Below, one piece after another: positions 53,635 to 63,883 of a DNA stretch of 64,000 nucleotides (the stretch's first letter is position 1; every line of letters begins with the position of its first letter). The notes under the pieces are model-generated. The model saw only the letters and a program-made list of their open reading frames with translations, was not told the origin of the DNA and ran no database searches. Source of the DNA: Desulfopila sp. IMCC35008 (GTDB lineage Bacteria > Desulfobacterota > Desulfobulbia > Desulfobulbales > Desulfocapsaceae); contig NZ_CP050700.1 of assembly GCF_010646885.2 (NCBI RefSeq), forward strand, positions 904,001 through 968,000. The letters are read 5' to 3'. Both the position numbers and the translations under genes were made by a program.

Positions 53635-54990
53635 ATGAGATTGTCAGTATACAACACAAGCAAAGCCTTAACTCTGACATTAGCAGGCAGAAAAGTGAGA
53701 AAACACCTCAATGCAGATTCACTTCTTGCAGCAATCCGGCTAGATTTTCAGAAGATCCCGGACAACCGAGGTGCGAACTCGAAAATAACCCTTGATGATG
53801 CTTTGATGTCCGCATTTGCTATGTTTCAGCTCAAAGATCAATCACTTCTGGCGTTTGATAAGAGACGTAGTGAAGAAGATCATAATCTTCGTTCTGTCTA
53901 TGGCCTCTCCAATATCCCTTGTGACAGCCAGATGCGTACAATTTTGGACCCGTTACCCTTGTCTGTACTGAGAGCGCCATTCCTTTCTGTATTCAGACAA
54001 ATACAACGAGGGAAGGACTTCGAGAAGATGGCCTATTATGATGGGCACTATCTCCTCAGTGGTGACGGCACCGGCTTCTACAGCTCTGAAAAAGTTTCTT
54101 CACCGTACTGTATGGGAAAAAAGAGCAGGAACGGGAATACCCTGTACCATCAGCAAATGTATGCAGCCTGCTTTGTCAAACCAGGGTGTAAAGTTGTCAT
54201 CCCTGTCTTTCCAGAGATGATAACCCAGAATGACGGCACCCGTAAAAATGATTGTGAGCGCAATGCTGCTAAAAGATTTTTCAAAGATTTCAGGCGTGAA
54301 CATCCTCACCTGAAAGTTATCGTTGTTGAAGATGCACTCAGCAGTAACGGACCACACGTAAAAGAGCTGAAAAAGCACGATTTACGCTTTATTCTCGGAG
54401 CCAAACCAAAAGATCACAAGGCGCTCTTTACAGAACTGGATCGGGCTACAAATGAAGGCCGAGTATCTGAGATTCAATTCCTGGATCCAGAAGATCAGCA
54501 GACAGGTCATATTTTCAAATACCTGAACAATGTACCGCTCAATCAATCTCATCCCGACCTTTTGGTCAACGTACTGGAATACTACCAGGTGAACAAGAAA
54601 GGTAAGGTTACGGAATTCAGCTGGGTTACAGATCTTGAGATAACAGATGACAATGTCTACCAGCTGATGAGGGCCGGACGTGCGCGGTGGAAGATCGAAA
54701 ACGAGACGTTCAACACCTTGAAGAATCAAGGGTATAACCTTGGTCACAATTATGGTCTGGGCAAGAAGAACTTGAGCGGTGTTTTCACTATCCTGATGAT
54801 GTTGGCTTTTCTTGTAGATCAGGCACAGCAGTTGAGTTGCTGGTTATTCCAGGCCGCACTGATCAAGGGGAGGATAAAAAGAACCTTGTGGGAACTCATT
54901 CGTTCTACAATGCAGTTGTTTGAAGTTGACTCTATGGAACGGGTTCTGCGCATTATAGTCTTTGGAAGCAAGGAGGCGTTCAAGACGTAA
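53635..54990 (+). CDS. DDE transposase
   Basis: 451 residues after the start at 53635, which has ggag upstream. Candidates for the catalytic Asp and Glu are SGDGTGFYSS, VVVEDALSSN and ARWKIENETFNTLKNQGYN; the last resembles the IS4-type YREK region. An N-terminal part LTLDDALMSAFAMFQLKDQS is also typical. It is likely an ISNCY- or IS4-like family member; the exact group is not certain. No frameshift or stop interrupts it, so it may be active. Confidence 0.85.
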   Translation: MRLSVYNTSKALTLTLAGRKVRKHLNADSLLAAIRLDFQKIPDNRGANSKITLDDALMSAFAMFQLKDQSLLAFDKRRSEEDHNLRSVYGLSNIPCDSQMRTILDPLPLSVLRAPFLSVFRQIQRGKDFEKMAYYDGHYLLSGDGTGFYSSEKVSSPYCMGKKSRNGNTLYHQQMYAACFVKPGCKVVIPVFPEMITQNDGTRKNDCERNAAKRFFKDFRREHPHLKVIVVEDALSSNGPHVKELKKHDLRFILGAKPKDHKALFTELDRATNEGRVSEIQFLDPEDQQTGHIFKYLNNVPLNQSHPDLLVNVLEYYQVNKKGKVTEFSWVTDLEITDDNVYQLMRAGRARWKIENETFNTLKNQGYNLGHNYGLGKKNLSGVFTILMMLAFLVDQAQQLSCWLFQAALIKGRIKRTLWELIRSTMQLFEVDSMERVLRIIVFGSKEAFKT

Positions 54991-55066
54991 TGGTTTATTG
55001 CTTAATTGAAAATCGAATTGTCAAAGATCAGGTGCCCTTGAAAACCTATGTTTTCATAGGGAATCG

Positions 55067-55320
55067 GGTATGTGTGCCCGAAAAACTTGTATTTTCAGTA
55101 AGAAATGGCCATCAACACTGTAGAATTACGGTTGAGGTCTCTTCTTACTAGTAAACTTAGAATAGCAATGGTTCGATTGGTGGTAATTCCTCATTTTTCA
55201 TTGAGTAAATTGCCATAACGGGAATAGCTGTGCTCATGTCGATGTAATTATAGCCTATTGTTCCTGGTCTAATGTCGACTGTCCGGTGTACGGATTAATA
55301 ACTTGAATTTATAAGAAATA
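55067..55320. other. Intergenic region right of the insertion sequence
   Basis: About 250 bases, AT-rich, with no gene seen. The next gene lacks a clear ribosome binding site. Confidence 0.35.
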
Positions 55321-57060
55321 ATGCAATCTAAATACATCAAAATTTTTATTTATTCACTCATAGCCGGGTGGCTTGTTGTCAGTTTTGCTGCATTAGCAGC
55401 AATGTATAAGCTTTGGTGGGAAAGAGAAAGAGTTGATTATCTATCAAAGTCAGTTACAGAGCAACGCGAAATAATTTGGCAAAAGGCAGGATTTTATAAA
55501 CCATTATTGGCAACAACTGAGAAACTAACACAGATATGGCCTGAAAATATTGATTATAAAAGAAAAGAAGATAGGGTTAAATTTTCATATGCAGCATACT
55601 TACTACTGCCAAGAATGCCTTATGGAGAAAAGGATTATATTGTCTATGGTGATGGTGGATATTTCCCTTTAGCAGGTGAGATAACTGATACAACTAATCC
55701 TTCAAAATTGAGCACAATATGGGGGCCGATTACTGCTGTTATTCTATTACTTGGAATTACTCTCATTCTAAAAAATACTAATCATGGTTCTAATTTTAGT
55801 TTTCCAGAAGTTGCCGGGTGTTCTTTATTGTTTCTGGTTATTTGGCCAATCATATCAAAAGGTTTAACCGGCTCTGCCTCGTACGGATTCATTATTAATA
55901 CAATTGTTGGAGTCATTTCGTGGCTCTTGCTATTCACTATTTGGCGAAAAAAAAGATCCTCTAATATTACAATCCACATGATTGACCACCCTAATAACTT
56001 CGAAAAATTTTTGGGCTGGACATTTATGATAATAATTTGTCTCAGTGTTATCTGGGTAATGCTAATGTCGGTAGTTGTTGTCCCTGATGACTGGGATGCA
56101 TGGGCGATATGGGGTTCGAAAGCAAAGGTGTTAGCTCTTGTCCAAGGTCCGCTGCAAGATGTTACTGCATTTGATCAAGCAGATTATCCTCTTCTTTGGC
56201 CTACAATCTGGGCTTACTCAGGTTGGTTGAGTGGTGGATGGGAAGAAATGTGGAGCAGAGGTTGGGGAGGCATATTCCTGATCCTTTGTTGTTGGGAAAT
56301 TGCGGTTATTATATATCGCTGGAAGCATAATATTCTTTTAGCTCTGTTCGGTGCGGCTCTTTTCTCGTCAATGCCAATGGTTCCACTTGTTGCTTCTTGG
56401 AGCTATGCTGAAGCCCCATTTTGGTTATTCATCATAACCTGTGTAGGGTGTCTTTTAATGAGAAAAGATAATGATAAAATGTTAATAACTGTGATAGCAG
56501 CATTGCTGGCATCAGGAGCGGCTTATACCAAAAATGAAGGAGTGTTATTTAGCTGTTTAGCTTCAATATGGATTTTATTTTTACCGGGTCGTCGTCCACT
56601 AGCCCATTTTTCGATCTTTTTAGTCGTATTCTTTGTTACATATGCACCTTGGTTTTGGTGGGTAAAAATATATTTAGGGTTAGGATCTCACGCTACCTCT
56701 GGGTTACACTTTGACATAGGTAATATACAACGGGCTTTAGGTAGAGCTCCAATCGTGGCAGAAATTATTGCCCGTATGTGGATTGATATAAAGCAATGGA
56801 ATATAGTTTTGGCCATTACAACTCTTGCCATAATTCCTATGTCTTTCCATAAAGAATTTCGAATTATGCTTTTTTTACCTGTGCTCTTACTCGTAGGTTA
56901 CTTTGTTATCACTGTTTTTCACGACGCTGATGTCTATTGGCAAACTGGTGGGTCATGGAATCGCTTAACAATTCATGTCATGCCTGTGATTGTAGTCATA
57001 CTAATAGGTCTACTAGATAAATATGTAGCATTAGGAAAAGAAAAAATAGACATGATTTAA
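55321..57060 (+). CDS. GT-C-type glycosyltransferase-like membrane protein
   Basis: 579 residues with about twelve hydrophobic segments. The region VPDDWDAWAIWGSKAK between membrane spans, with Asp and Trp residues near a membrane face, and the later WSYAEAPFW resemble GT-C glycosyltransferases of the GT39/ArnT kind, which use polyprenyl-phosphate sugars. AT-rich codon use unlike the core genes suggests recent transfer. It lies between an insertion sequence and a flavoprotein. Function is inferred from layout only. Confidence 0.6.
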   Translation: MQSKYIKIFIYSLIAGWLVVSFAALAAMYKLWWERERVDYLSKSVTEQREIIWQKAGFYKPLLATTEKLTQIWPENIDYKRKEDRVKFSYAAYLLLPRMPYGEKDYIVYGDGGYFPLAGEITDTTNPSKLSTIWGPITAVILLLGITLILKNTNHGSNFSFPEVAGCSLLFLVIWPIISKGLTGSASYGFIINTIVGVISWLLLFTIWRKKRSSNITIHMIDHPNNFEKFLGWTFMIIICLSVIWVMLMSVVVVPDDWDAWAIWGSKAKVLALVQGPLQDVTAFDQADYPLLWPTIWAYSGWLSGGWEEMWSRGWGGIFLILCCWEIAVIIYRWKHNILLALFGAALFSSMPMVPLVASWSYAEAPFWLFIITCVGCLLMRKDNDKMLITVIAALLASGAAYTKNEGVLFSCLASIWILFLPGRRPLAHFSIFLVVFFVTYAPWFWWVKIYLGLGSHATSGLHFDIGNIQRALGRAPIVAEIIARMWIDIKQWNIVLAITTLAIIPMSFHKEFRIMLFLPVLLLVGYFVITVFHDADVYWQTGGSWNRLTIHVMPVIVVILIGLLDKYVALGKEKIDMI

Positions 57061-57176
57061 ATACATTAAAGTGTTCTTTAGCATATTGATTAGCGAATGA
57101 AGGCAAAGTCTTTTTTCACCATAATATGGTACTTATTATATTCAAATTAAATACTAATGATTAGCAATTTGGCATT

Positions 57177-58751
57177 ATGAATAAGAAAGTCGTTATTATT
57201 GGCGCAGGTCCAGCTGGTCTTACTGCGGCATATGAATTACTAAAAAATAGTAATAGTGAAGTAATAATATTTGAGATGTCACCAGATATTGGTGGGCTGT
57301 CAAAAACGATTGTATATAAAGGCAACCGTATAGATATCGGAGGGCACAGATTTTTTTCAAAGTCAGAAAAAGTGATGGACTGGTGGCAGGCAATTATGCC
57401 AGTACAAGGAAAACCAGCTAGAGATGATCTGGAACTTGGTAGAAAAATAACCTTTCCCCCGACCGGTAACGTTGACCCCGAAAAAACAAACAGGGTAATG
57501 CTCATCAGGGAAAGATTGTCACGAATATTTTTTCTTAGATCTTTTTTTGATTATCCCATATCCTTGAAATGGTCTACTTTTAAAAATCTTGGATTCCTTA
57601 GACTCATTAAAATAGGTTGGACATATGTATTGATCAAACTGCAACCAATAAAAAACGAAAAAAATCTAGAGGAATTTCTAATTAACCGTTTCGGTAAAGA
57701 ATTGTACAATACATTCTTTAAAGATTATACGGAAAAGGTGTGGGGCGTTCCTTGTAGTAAAATCCCTGCAGATTGGGGAGCTCAAAGAATAAAAGGTCTA
57801 TCCATTAGTAAAACACTGATACATGCAATAAAAAATGTTTTCTTTAAAGACAATTCAATTAGGCAGAAAAATACTGAAACTTCTCTTATCGAGCAATTTC
57901 TTTATCCTAAATTAGGCCCTGGACAACTTTGGGAAGAAGTTGCGTGTAAGATCGAAGAGATGGGAGGGTGTATTGAAAGACTACATGAGGTTATCAAAGT
58001 AGATATTTCTTCTGGAATTGTTACTGGCGTGCACGTCAAGAATACTGCGACCAGTGAAACTCTCGATCTAGAATGTGATTGTTTAATCTCTACTATGCCA
58101 ATCAAAACCCTCGTGAATTCTATGCCAAGCAATGAAGTGCCTATTGAGATTAATAGTATTGCTTCAGGGTTAGTTTATAGAGATTTCATCACGGTTGGTT
58201 TATTATTGAAAAGAATGCAACTAACTAATGATACAAAAAGAAAAACGATAAATGATGTGGTCCCAGATAATTGGATATATATCCAAGAAAGAGATGTTAA
58301 GATTGGACGCTTACAAATATTTAATAACTGGAGCCCTTATCTCGTCGCTAATGAAGATAATGTTTGGATAGGGCTTGAGTATTTTTGTAATGAGGGTGAC
58401 GAATTATGGGAAAAAGAAGATTCTGAATTTATTTCATTTGCTATCAATGAGTTAGAAAAGATTAATATGATAATGAAAGAAGATGTCCTTGATTCAACAA
58501 TAATAAGAATACCTAAAACATATCCTGCTTATTTTGGAACATATAACAGGTTTGCAGAACTCATTGAATTTACTGATAAAATTGAAAATCTTTTCTTAAT
58601 CGGAAGAAATGGAATGCATCGGTATAACAATGCAGATCATTCCATGTTGACAGCAATGGCTGCTGTTAAAAATATTTGTAGCGGAATTAAAACAAAACAT
58701 AATATCTGGGATGTCAATGTTGAAAAAGAATATAATGAGACAAAACAATAA
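57177..58751 (+). CDS. FAD oxidoreductase, UDP-galactopyranose-mutase-like
   Basis: An N-terminal FAD motif [17 protein letters not shown] is followed by DIGGLSKTI and DIGGHRFFS. The middle part [18 protein letters not shown] and the C-terminal [14 protein letters not shown] are typical of a group of NAD(P)-binding flavoproteins related to UDP-galactopyranose mutase and protoporphyrinogen oxidase, often found in glycan clusters. AT-rich like its neighbour. It likely modifies a sugar or lipid-linked sugar, but the substrate is unknown. Confidence 0.8.
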   Translation: MNKKVVIIGAGPAGLTAAYELLKNSNSEVIIFEMSPDIGGLSKTIVYKGNRIDIGGHRFFSKSEKVMDWWQAIMPVQGKPARDDLELGRKITFPPTGNVDPEKTNRVMLIRERLSRIFFLRSFFDYPISLKWSTFKNLGFLRLIKIGWTYVLIKLQPIKNEKNLEEFLINRFGKELYNTFFKDYTEKVWGVPCSKIPADWGAQRIKGLSISKTLIHAIKNVFFKDNSIRQKNTETSLIEQFLYPKLGPGQLWEEVACKIEEMGGCIERLHEVIKVDISSGIVTGVHVKNTATSETLDLECDCLISTMPIKTLVNSMPSNEVPIEINSIASGLVYRDFITVGLLLKRMQLTNDTKRKTINDVVPDNWIYIQERDVKIGRLQIFNNWSPYLVANEDNVWIGLEYFCNEGDELWEKEDSEFISFAINELEKINMIMKEDVLDSTIIRIPKTYPAYFGTYNRFAELIEFTDKIENLFLIGRNGMHRYNNADHSMLTAMAAVKNICSGIKTKHNIWDVNVEKEYNETKQ

Positions 58752-59295
58752 TGTAGTATGATTTAAATGATTTGATTGAACTTTTTTAGATAAAAAACAA
58801 TCATACACTTCATATGTTGCATATTAGTATGTTTTGGAAAGATTAGCATGGTAATTGGTTCATTATTTCATTTTTCTTATAGAGTAATATAAAGATTGAT
58901 ACTCGTATAGAGTTGGTCCGAGTCTAACGGTCTAGTTCATGACCAATAGTACTCTCGTGCCAGTCACGATCATAGAATGGGAAGATGGTTGAAGGTGCTT
59001 TCTTTTCAATCGAAACAACGCACGGAGTATTAGTGTTTGGCCTAAAGCTTCACTATGCACAGGTTGTCGAGATGGTGGGAACGAGACAGGAGGATTGAAC
59101 AACCTCCTGTGCCAATTATGGGTGACGATTTCACTAGCATCAAAACATCATTCTATATCACGTTAGCACAATTTCCTCGCTTTTATCAATGGGTATAATT
59201 GCCTAATTTTCTAATTGATCACGCCTGTTTTCAAGTCGAATATTCTTAATATCTTAAGAAAAAAGACCCGACTTAATAATTCATATAATGCAAAC
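58752..59295. other. Non-coding stretch between cargo and leftward genes
   Basis: About 540 bases without a supported gene. There is one hairpin, ACAGGAGG/CCTCCTGT (59086-59110), with no T run. Base composition shifts from AT-rich to more even near 58900, so a junction between elements could lie here. Confidence 0.4.
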
Positions 59296-59330
59296 AAAAA
59301 CGCCCTGACACCGTAGCACCCAGGGCGTTT
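59296..59330 (-). terminator. Terminator after the leftward pair
   Basis: ACGCCCTG and CAGGGCGT arms, with a T run on the minus strand, 11 bases after the stop of the 122-residue gene. Confidence 0.85.
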
Positions 59331-59341
59331 AAAAGGTAACC

Positions 59342-59710
59342 CTAACTCTCTATAGCCAAGATCTCCCTCTTCACTTCACCTTTATCATCAATCAACTGCC
59401 GAAACAGGTGCTCCTGGATCTTACCTCCAGGATCGATATTGACCAGTAACTCGAAAAGGGTTGATGTGATCTGTGGACCGTTCTCCAGTTTGTCCTGCAA
59501 GGGCCACAGGAATCCTTCAGCATCTTCGCAGTATTGCATAGGGATGGCGAGGTCTTGTTGAATATCTTCGATGTTCAGAATCATTGCAGAAAGGATGTTT
59601 TCAGTAAGGCTGTTCCGTGACGCATTATAAAGGGTGTGATGCAAGAGGGATAGGCGCTGGTCAATAGTCTGCAGATAAATTCTGGGATCGATGTCTTTCC
59701 AATTCTCCAT
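59342..59710 (-). CDS. Uncharacterised protein, 122 residues
   Basis: A helical acidic protein (YLQTIDQRLSLLHHTLYNAS) without known domain. Its start overlaps the stop of the upstream 127-residue gene by one base, so the two are co-translated. A strong terminator follows. Unknown function. Confidence 0.65.
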   Translation of the reverse strand: MENWKDIDPRIYLQTIDQRLSLLHHTLYNASRNSLTENILSAMILNIEDIQQDLAIPMQYCEDAEGFLWPLQDKLENGPQITSTLFELLVNIDPGGKIQEHLFRQLIDDKGEVKREILAIES

Positions 59711-60093
59711 TATGCCACCTCCCTTTTCATGATTGCTTCTATTCCGAGAGCAAATACAGCCTGGACCTGTGTCAGGAAAGCCATTTCGATCGTTTCCAGA
59801 TCACCCTTATTGCTGTGAGCCATATCCTTAATGATGTCGAACAGCCATTCACGGCGCTCATCTGGGTCCACGGCAACGAATTTCATGAACTCTGTAGCAT
59901 AGATGATGCCCAAGGCTTCGTCGGCGTGGATTATATCCGTTGGGTGTACATGCCAACACTTGTGGTGGTTATTGCTTCTGACAACAAAGGGAAGTTCGAA
60001 GAAGGGATCCTCATCCTTGTACTTTTCGCTGTCGGTGATGAAGAATGGAATACAGGGGGTAGTTGTGTAGGTGGGTTGGGTTTGTTCATTCAT
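59710..60093 (-). CDS. Uncharacterised protein, 127 residues
   Basis: An acidic protein with a His-rich patch (RSNNHHKCWHVHPTDI). The start at 60093 follows gaggag; a frame back to 60144 has a poorer start. No family recognised. It forms a two-gene unit with the next gene. Confidence 0.65.
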   Translation of the reverse strand: MNEQTQPTYTTTPCIPFFITDSEKYKDEDPFFELPFVVRSNNHHKCWHVHPTDIIHADEALGIIYATEFMKFVAVDPDERREWLFDIIKDMAHSNKGDLETIEMAFLTQVQAVFALGIEAIMKREVA

Positions 60094-60144
60094 GGCTTGC
60101 TCCTCTGAAAAAGGTTTGGAAATATCCGCCCCTTTTGCCGTCAA

Positions 60145-60435
60145 ACAAAAAGGGCAGAACCGAGCAGGTTGACGGACCAGTCAGAGGGCTGGCGAGCATA
60201 TAGCTCCCTGCTCAGCCTGCCCAAGCAAAGAGCAATGGCTGAACTACGGGCACAAAAATACCGCCAGTATAGAATAGTGGCGGTGCGTCCGCCTCTGAAG
60301 TCGGGCCGTCAAACCCGGTGCTGGATTTTGCCAGCAACAATTAGAGAATACTCCACTGGCTGGTCAGAATCAAGAATATATTTTATTGTATCAATCAGAA
60401 CCCTACAGATATCTATCAAGCCAAAGGACAAGACG
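60145..60435. other. Divergent region of the excisionase-like gene
   Basis: About 290 bases between divergent units. A hairpin near 60128-60150 pairs GCCCCTTTTG with CAAAAAGGGC-like bases. No gene is supported; the frame open from 60169 is the upstream extension of the next gene and lacks a good start. Confidence 0.35.
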
Positions 60436-60726
60436 ATGGAAAATTTAAGTGAAAAAGAGATACGGAAAATTGTCCGTGAAGAAATGGCAGTATTGCAGAA
60501 CGAAAACGATAAAAAGCAATGCAATAGCATGATCCCTGAAACCATCACATATGCAGAAGCAGTGAAGCGCTATACGTGTGACCGCAAGGCTATCAAGCGG
60601 GCTGTTGATTCCAAAAAGATCGACGCTTACAAACCTGGTAAAAGCTACCTGCTCGACCTTACACAAGCAGACGCATGGTTTATGTCCACAAAGGTGCACC
60701 GCAGAAGCAGAGACCCGAGAAAATGA
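60436..60726 (+). CDS. Excisionase-like DNA-binding protein
   Basis: 96 residues; the start at 60436 follows aaagga. The C-terminal half is a helix-turn-helix of the MerR/excisionase kind: TYAEAVKRYTCDRKAIKRAV, KPGKSYLLDLTQADAWF. The N-terminal part (LSEKEIRKIVREEMAVLQ) is helical. It may steer excision or regulate the element. Confidence 0.65.
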   Translation: MENLSEKEIRKIVREEMAVLQNENDKKQCNSMIPETITYAEAVKRYTCDRKAIKRAVDSKKIDAYKPGKSYLLDLTQADAWFMSTKVHRRSRDPRK

Positions 60727-60816
60727 TACAGGGTATTTTGTAGGGCTTACTAGGCTTGACACGACTCACATTGCTCTCAATACACAATCCAAAAGCAAGG
60801 CGAAAAGGAGACTGAC

Positions 60817-60990
60817 ATGACTACCATCCGAGAACTCGAAAAGCGTGTTGCCATTTTAGAGGAAACAATCGCGCGCCTCAACAACCCACGATCAGCAATG
60901 ACAATCAGAGAACAGGCGGCGGCTGCAAGGGCCGCGATGCTGTCTGGAGACAAGGAGCGCATCAAACAAGCAAAAAAAGGGGCGACATGA
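60817..60990 (+). CDS. Small coiled-coil protein, 57 residues
   Basis: A short gene with a near-perfect ribosome binding site aaaaggag eight bases upstream. The product begins MTTIRELEKRVAILEETI and looks like a coiled coil followed by an Ala-rich basic part. It lies 90 bases after the excisionase-like gene, in the same direction. Unknown function. Confidence 0.6.
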   Translation: MTTIRELEKRVAILEETIARLNNPRSAMTIREQAAAARAAMLSGDKERIKQAKKGAT

Positions 60991-61035
60991 ACATTGTACC
61001 AATAGTAAAATCAGATGGCGGCGGATTCACCCGCA

Positions 61036-61152
61036 ATGTCCAGCTTGGAAATATCAGAACTGGCTGAAAAGTGGCGCGATGGGTTTCACACAAAGCGTGG
61101 AAAACCCGCTAGCCGTTATGTGATATCCCATAACAGGATCTCGCTCGGATAA
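61036..61152 (+). CDS. Possible tiny protein, 38 residues
   Basis: A short frame (SSLEISELAEKWRDGFHTKR near its start) after the 57-residue gene. A second short frame of 26 codons (60987-61067) overlaps the preceding stop. Either could be real, or they could be parts of one gene broken by a frameshift. Weak support. Confidence 0.3.
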   Translation: MSSLEISELAEKWRDGFHTKRGKPASRYVISHNRISLG

Positions 61153-61384
61153 TTTTACGAGCCAATCTATTCCAAGATTTCAAATCTAGGAATCTCGTAA
61201 GGAAATATTTCCCAGTCAACTTGTGGCGCAATTTTGCGCCGTAAAAACTCGGTCTATTAAAGTGAGGAACTAGTTTAAAAAGTAGAAAAGCATAGTACCG
61301 TCACAGGCACTTAGCGCAATCTGGCACCAGGATGAGCGCTTGTTTTATGCTTTCTAAAGCAACCATAATTGGCTTACATTTGCA

Positions 61385-62470
61385 TCAAAAGAGAGAATGA
61401 TGGGCTTTGCATTTACACTGCAATTCGCCAAATAGTCGTGGTATTTTATTAGATAGCCCCCCTTTGAGGATATTCTCATCATAATCATAGCATTGACATA
61501 GCAAGTTTGTGGCGGCTTCAGTAATTGGCATAAAGTCAATTGCATGTCCTTGCTGAATCAAGTACCACCTTTGTCGTATTTCTTTGGAAGAATTCCGGAA
61601 GACTTCATTTACAAGTTCATACAGGTCAAACAAAAACTCATAGGTCAAATCGTCTTCAATATTGTAATTATAAAAATTAGTGAGGGCTCCATAATAGTTA
61701 CTGGGAAGGTTCAAATCTCCTATTGATAAGCTCATGCGGTTGGCCATTATGAAATTATCAAAAACCTCTTTTGCTTGAGGTTCTGAAATGCGCGCCACTC
61801 TCTCATCGCTAATGTGAAAGACTTTTTGGATGCATTGTTCAGATATTGCCAATATTAGCATTCTCAAGACTATATCGGTGTTGGGAAGTCGTCGGAGGTT
61901 TAGGTCATCAAAAATTCCACTATATGATGAAAGCCATGTGCAATACTTACCCATCTCCATGCCAAATTGACGCTCAATAGTCCCATTGGTATTGTACGTA
62001 TCGACTTTAGGTGTATTTATTTTCCCCCACTGATTCGTCAGAGGATTGTTTTGCTCGATAAAGCAATTCATGGCTAGATCACAGAAACCGCCGACGCCAG
62101 ATCTCTCCATAGCTCCTCTGTGCGAACTGTCCCATACAGGAGTAATGTTTAAATAATCATTTTGGGAAACATCGGCTCCGTGCTCAATTAATAGTTTTGC
62201 TATTAGCAAGTTCCTCTTCTTAATAGCTATTGATAATGGATTCGATGCTGTTTTATCGTATTCGTTTATCGGAATGCGCCGACCTGATTCTAATATAGCC
62301 TCTACACATTGGTAATCCCCCGCATCAACTGCATATGTTAAACCATGTTTGCCATGTCTGTCTGTACGAACGGTTAAATATGGGGAGTTTTTCAACAGCG
62401 AAACTATAGACCAATAATCAGATTTTTTACAAGCTGACCAAAACTTTTCTTCTTTGGATAAACCAAACAT
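61385..62470 (-). CDS. Ankyrin-repeat protein
   Basis: The first ~110 residues hold ankyrin repeats (HGKHGLTYAVDAGDYQCVEA, NPLSIAIKKRNLLIAKLLIEHGADVSQ). The remaining ~250 residues have no domain I recognise. gaggg lies before the start. It is the last gene of a leftward group and lies in the accessory part, so a role in host interaction or defence is possible but unproven. Confidence 0.8.
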   Translation of the reverse strand: MFGLSKEEKFWSACKKSDYWSIVSLLKNSPYLTVRTDRHGKHGLTYAVDAGDYQCVEAILESGRRIPINEYDKTASNPLSIAIKKRNLLIAKLLIEHGADVSQNDYLNITPVWDSSHRGAMERSGVGGFCDLAMNCFIEQNNPLTNQWGKINTPKVDTYNTNGTIERQFGMEMGKYCTWLSSYSGIFDDLNLRRLPNTDIVLRMLILAISEQCIQKVFHISDERVARISEPQAKEVFDNFIMANRMSLSIGDLNLPSNYYGALTNFYNYNIEDDLTYEFLFDLYELVNEVFRNSSKEIRQRWYLIQQGHAIDFMPITEAATNLLCQCYDYDENILKGGLSNKIPRLFGELQCKCKAHHSLF

Positions 62471-62569
62471 GCTACCCTCTCACGTAGATGATTCATTTAC
62501 CTATCCAAATCAATATGCAATATGTTAACAATTAGTTAGAGAAGAAAACTGACATGAATATCATTAAAG

Positions 62570-62857
62570 CTAAAAGCCAAATGACATATCCGACAATATA
62601 TCAATAGGAGAGTCTGAAGTATGCCGAGGTCTTGCTAGCCAATTCTGATATCGCAGTTCCTTTTCTGCAGCGGCTCGGCGTTTCATGACTTGAGCCAACA
62701 GCGGTTTCCCATCCGCATCTACTCGCCCGATAAAAGGAGTCAAACATAGAGCTGGTAGGAATCGTGTACGCCTTGCAGCATATTCTTTAAGGCTTAGAGG
62801 TATTGAATGAAATTCTCTCATAGTAATATGCCTGGAATAAAGAGTATGGAGCGCCAT
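62570..62857 (-). CDS. Uncharacterised small protein, 95 residues
   Basis: A basic protein (KEYAARRTRFLPALCL, VMKRRAAAEKELRYQNW). It lies 12 bases after the 309-residue gene on the same strand, but has no clear ribosome binding site. An internal Met at about 62821 is another possible start. Unknown. Confidence 0.45.
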   Translation of the reverse strand: MALHTLYSRHITMREFHSIPLSLKEYAARRTRFLPALCLTPFIGRVDADGKPLLAQVMKRRAAAEKELRYQNWLARPRHTSDSPIDILSDMSFGF

Positions 62858-62869
62858 GTCATTAAGAAC

Positions 62870-63799
62870 TTAGATCTGTTGAAGGGCAATGTATTTTTTC
62901 TGGTTAGCTAAGATTCGCTTTATACAATCCTGGAAGCCCATCATAATGTGATAAGCATTATGGTTATGGTAAGTTATTTCTTTTTTGTAATCTGAGTACT
63001 TTACAGACAGGCATAGAATCGTAGGCCCATCCTCCCTCATCCAAGTAGTAGTCTCATCATGCATAAGCGTGTGTTTAAAAGCGTTAAATAGCTGATTTAT
63101 GACTGGCAGGAAATTCGTTTCGTCCCTTTCATACTGATCACCACCCATGATTATTTTTGTAACCAATTGATCAGAATTTTTAGAAGCAAACGTAGATCCT
63201 ATAGACTCAAAGTACAGTTTTTTCTTTTCCACAAAAGCATCAAAATTTACTAATAGGTCAGTCAATTGAACTAGTGAATCAATGATTCGACGCATTATGA
63301 ATACCAGTGACTCTACCTCACATTTATATTCGTATAGGGTTGTCGGGCTTAAAACTAAATCATTCCTTTTGGGTGAGTCTAATATCTGAATATCATCGCG
63401 ATCATGGCACTTCTTAAGTAGCGACAATGACTTCAAAAATTTCTTATTGACCACCCTTATGCTTTGGATAATTTTTTGGACTACCAGCTGGGTATTACAT
63501 AATTGTGGCATCTCAGGGTAAACAGGAAAATCCATATACGACAGATCCTCGAAATGAAAATCTGATATAGATCTGCCAGCATCATAATTAACTTCAACAA
63601 TCTGCGGCCTCCAGAACCTGTCTTCTACAATGAGCCACTCCCCATCAGAAAAAATTGGGATTTCATCTTCCTGACATTGATCCAGCGGTGGTGGTATTTC
63701 AGTACTACTGGCTGGTAATCCCTGGCCTTCTATCCTGTCAACAATATTTTCAGAATGTGTGTAGAATTTGTAGAACTTGTCGTAGTGGTATATCTTCAT
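62870..63799 (-). CDS. Uncharacterised protein, 309 residues, tail-assembly-like start
   Basis: The first ~75 residues (YHYDKFYKFYTHSE, STEIPPPLDQC, IPIFSDGEWLIVEDRFWRPQ) recall small tail-fibre-assembly proteins in spacing and composition: an aromatic start, PPP and a GEW block. The remaining ~230 residues are helical, with VFIMRRIIDSLVQLTDLL and a late NAFKHTLMHDE, and match no family I know. Related tail-assembly domains usually end near residue 200, so the long helical part is unusual. gagtg is the best ribosome binding site. Confidence 0.65.
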   Translation of the reverse strand: MKIYHYDKFYKFYTHSENIVDRIEGQGLPASSTEIPPPLDQCQEDEIPIFSDGEWLIVEDRFWRPQIVEVNYDAGRSISDFHFEDLSYMDFPVYPEMPQLCNTQLVVQKIIQSIRVVNKKFLKSLSLLKKCHDRDDIQILDSPKRNDLVLSPTTLYEYKCEVESLVFIMRRIIDSLVQLTDLLVNFDAFVEKKKLYFESIGSTFASKNSDQLVTKIIMGGDQYERDETNFLPVINQLFNAFKHTLMHDETTTWMREDGPTILCLSVKYSDYKKEITYHNHNAYHIMMGFQDCIKRILANQKKYIALQQI

Positions 63800-63883
63800 T
63801 TTACAATCACTCGAGTTATTTGGAATCTACATACGCTTTAACCTGAAATTTTTGTTGATGTTCATTTGTATATAATTCTAACC

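Larger units (their letters stand above)
53431..55066 (+). mobile_element. Insertion sequence, boundaries tentative
   Basis: CGATTCCC (53431-53438) and its complement GGGAATCG (55059-55066) flank the transposase and may be terminal inverted repeats, giving about 1.64 kb. The match is short, and no clear target-site repeat is seen at the flanks, so the exact ends are uncertain. A 13-bp hairpin sits between the left end and the gene. Confidence 0.4.
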
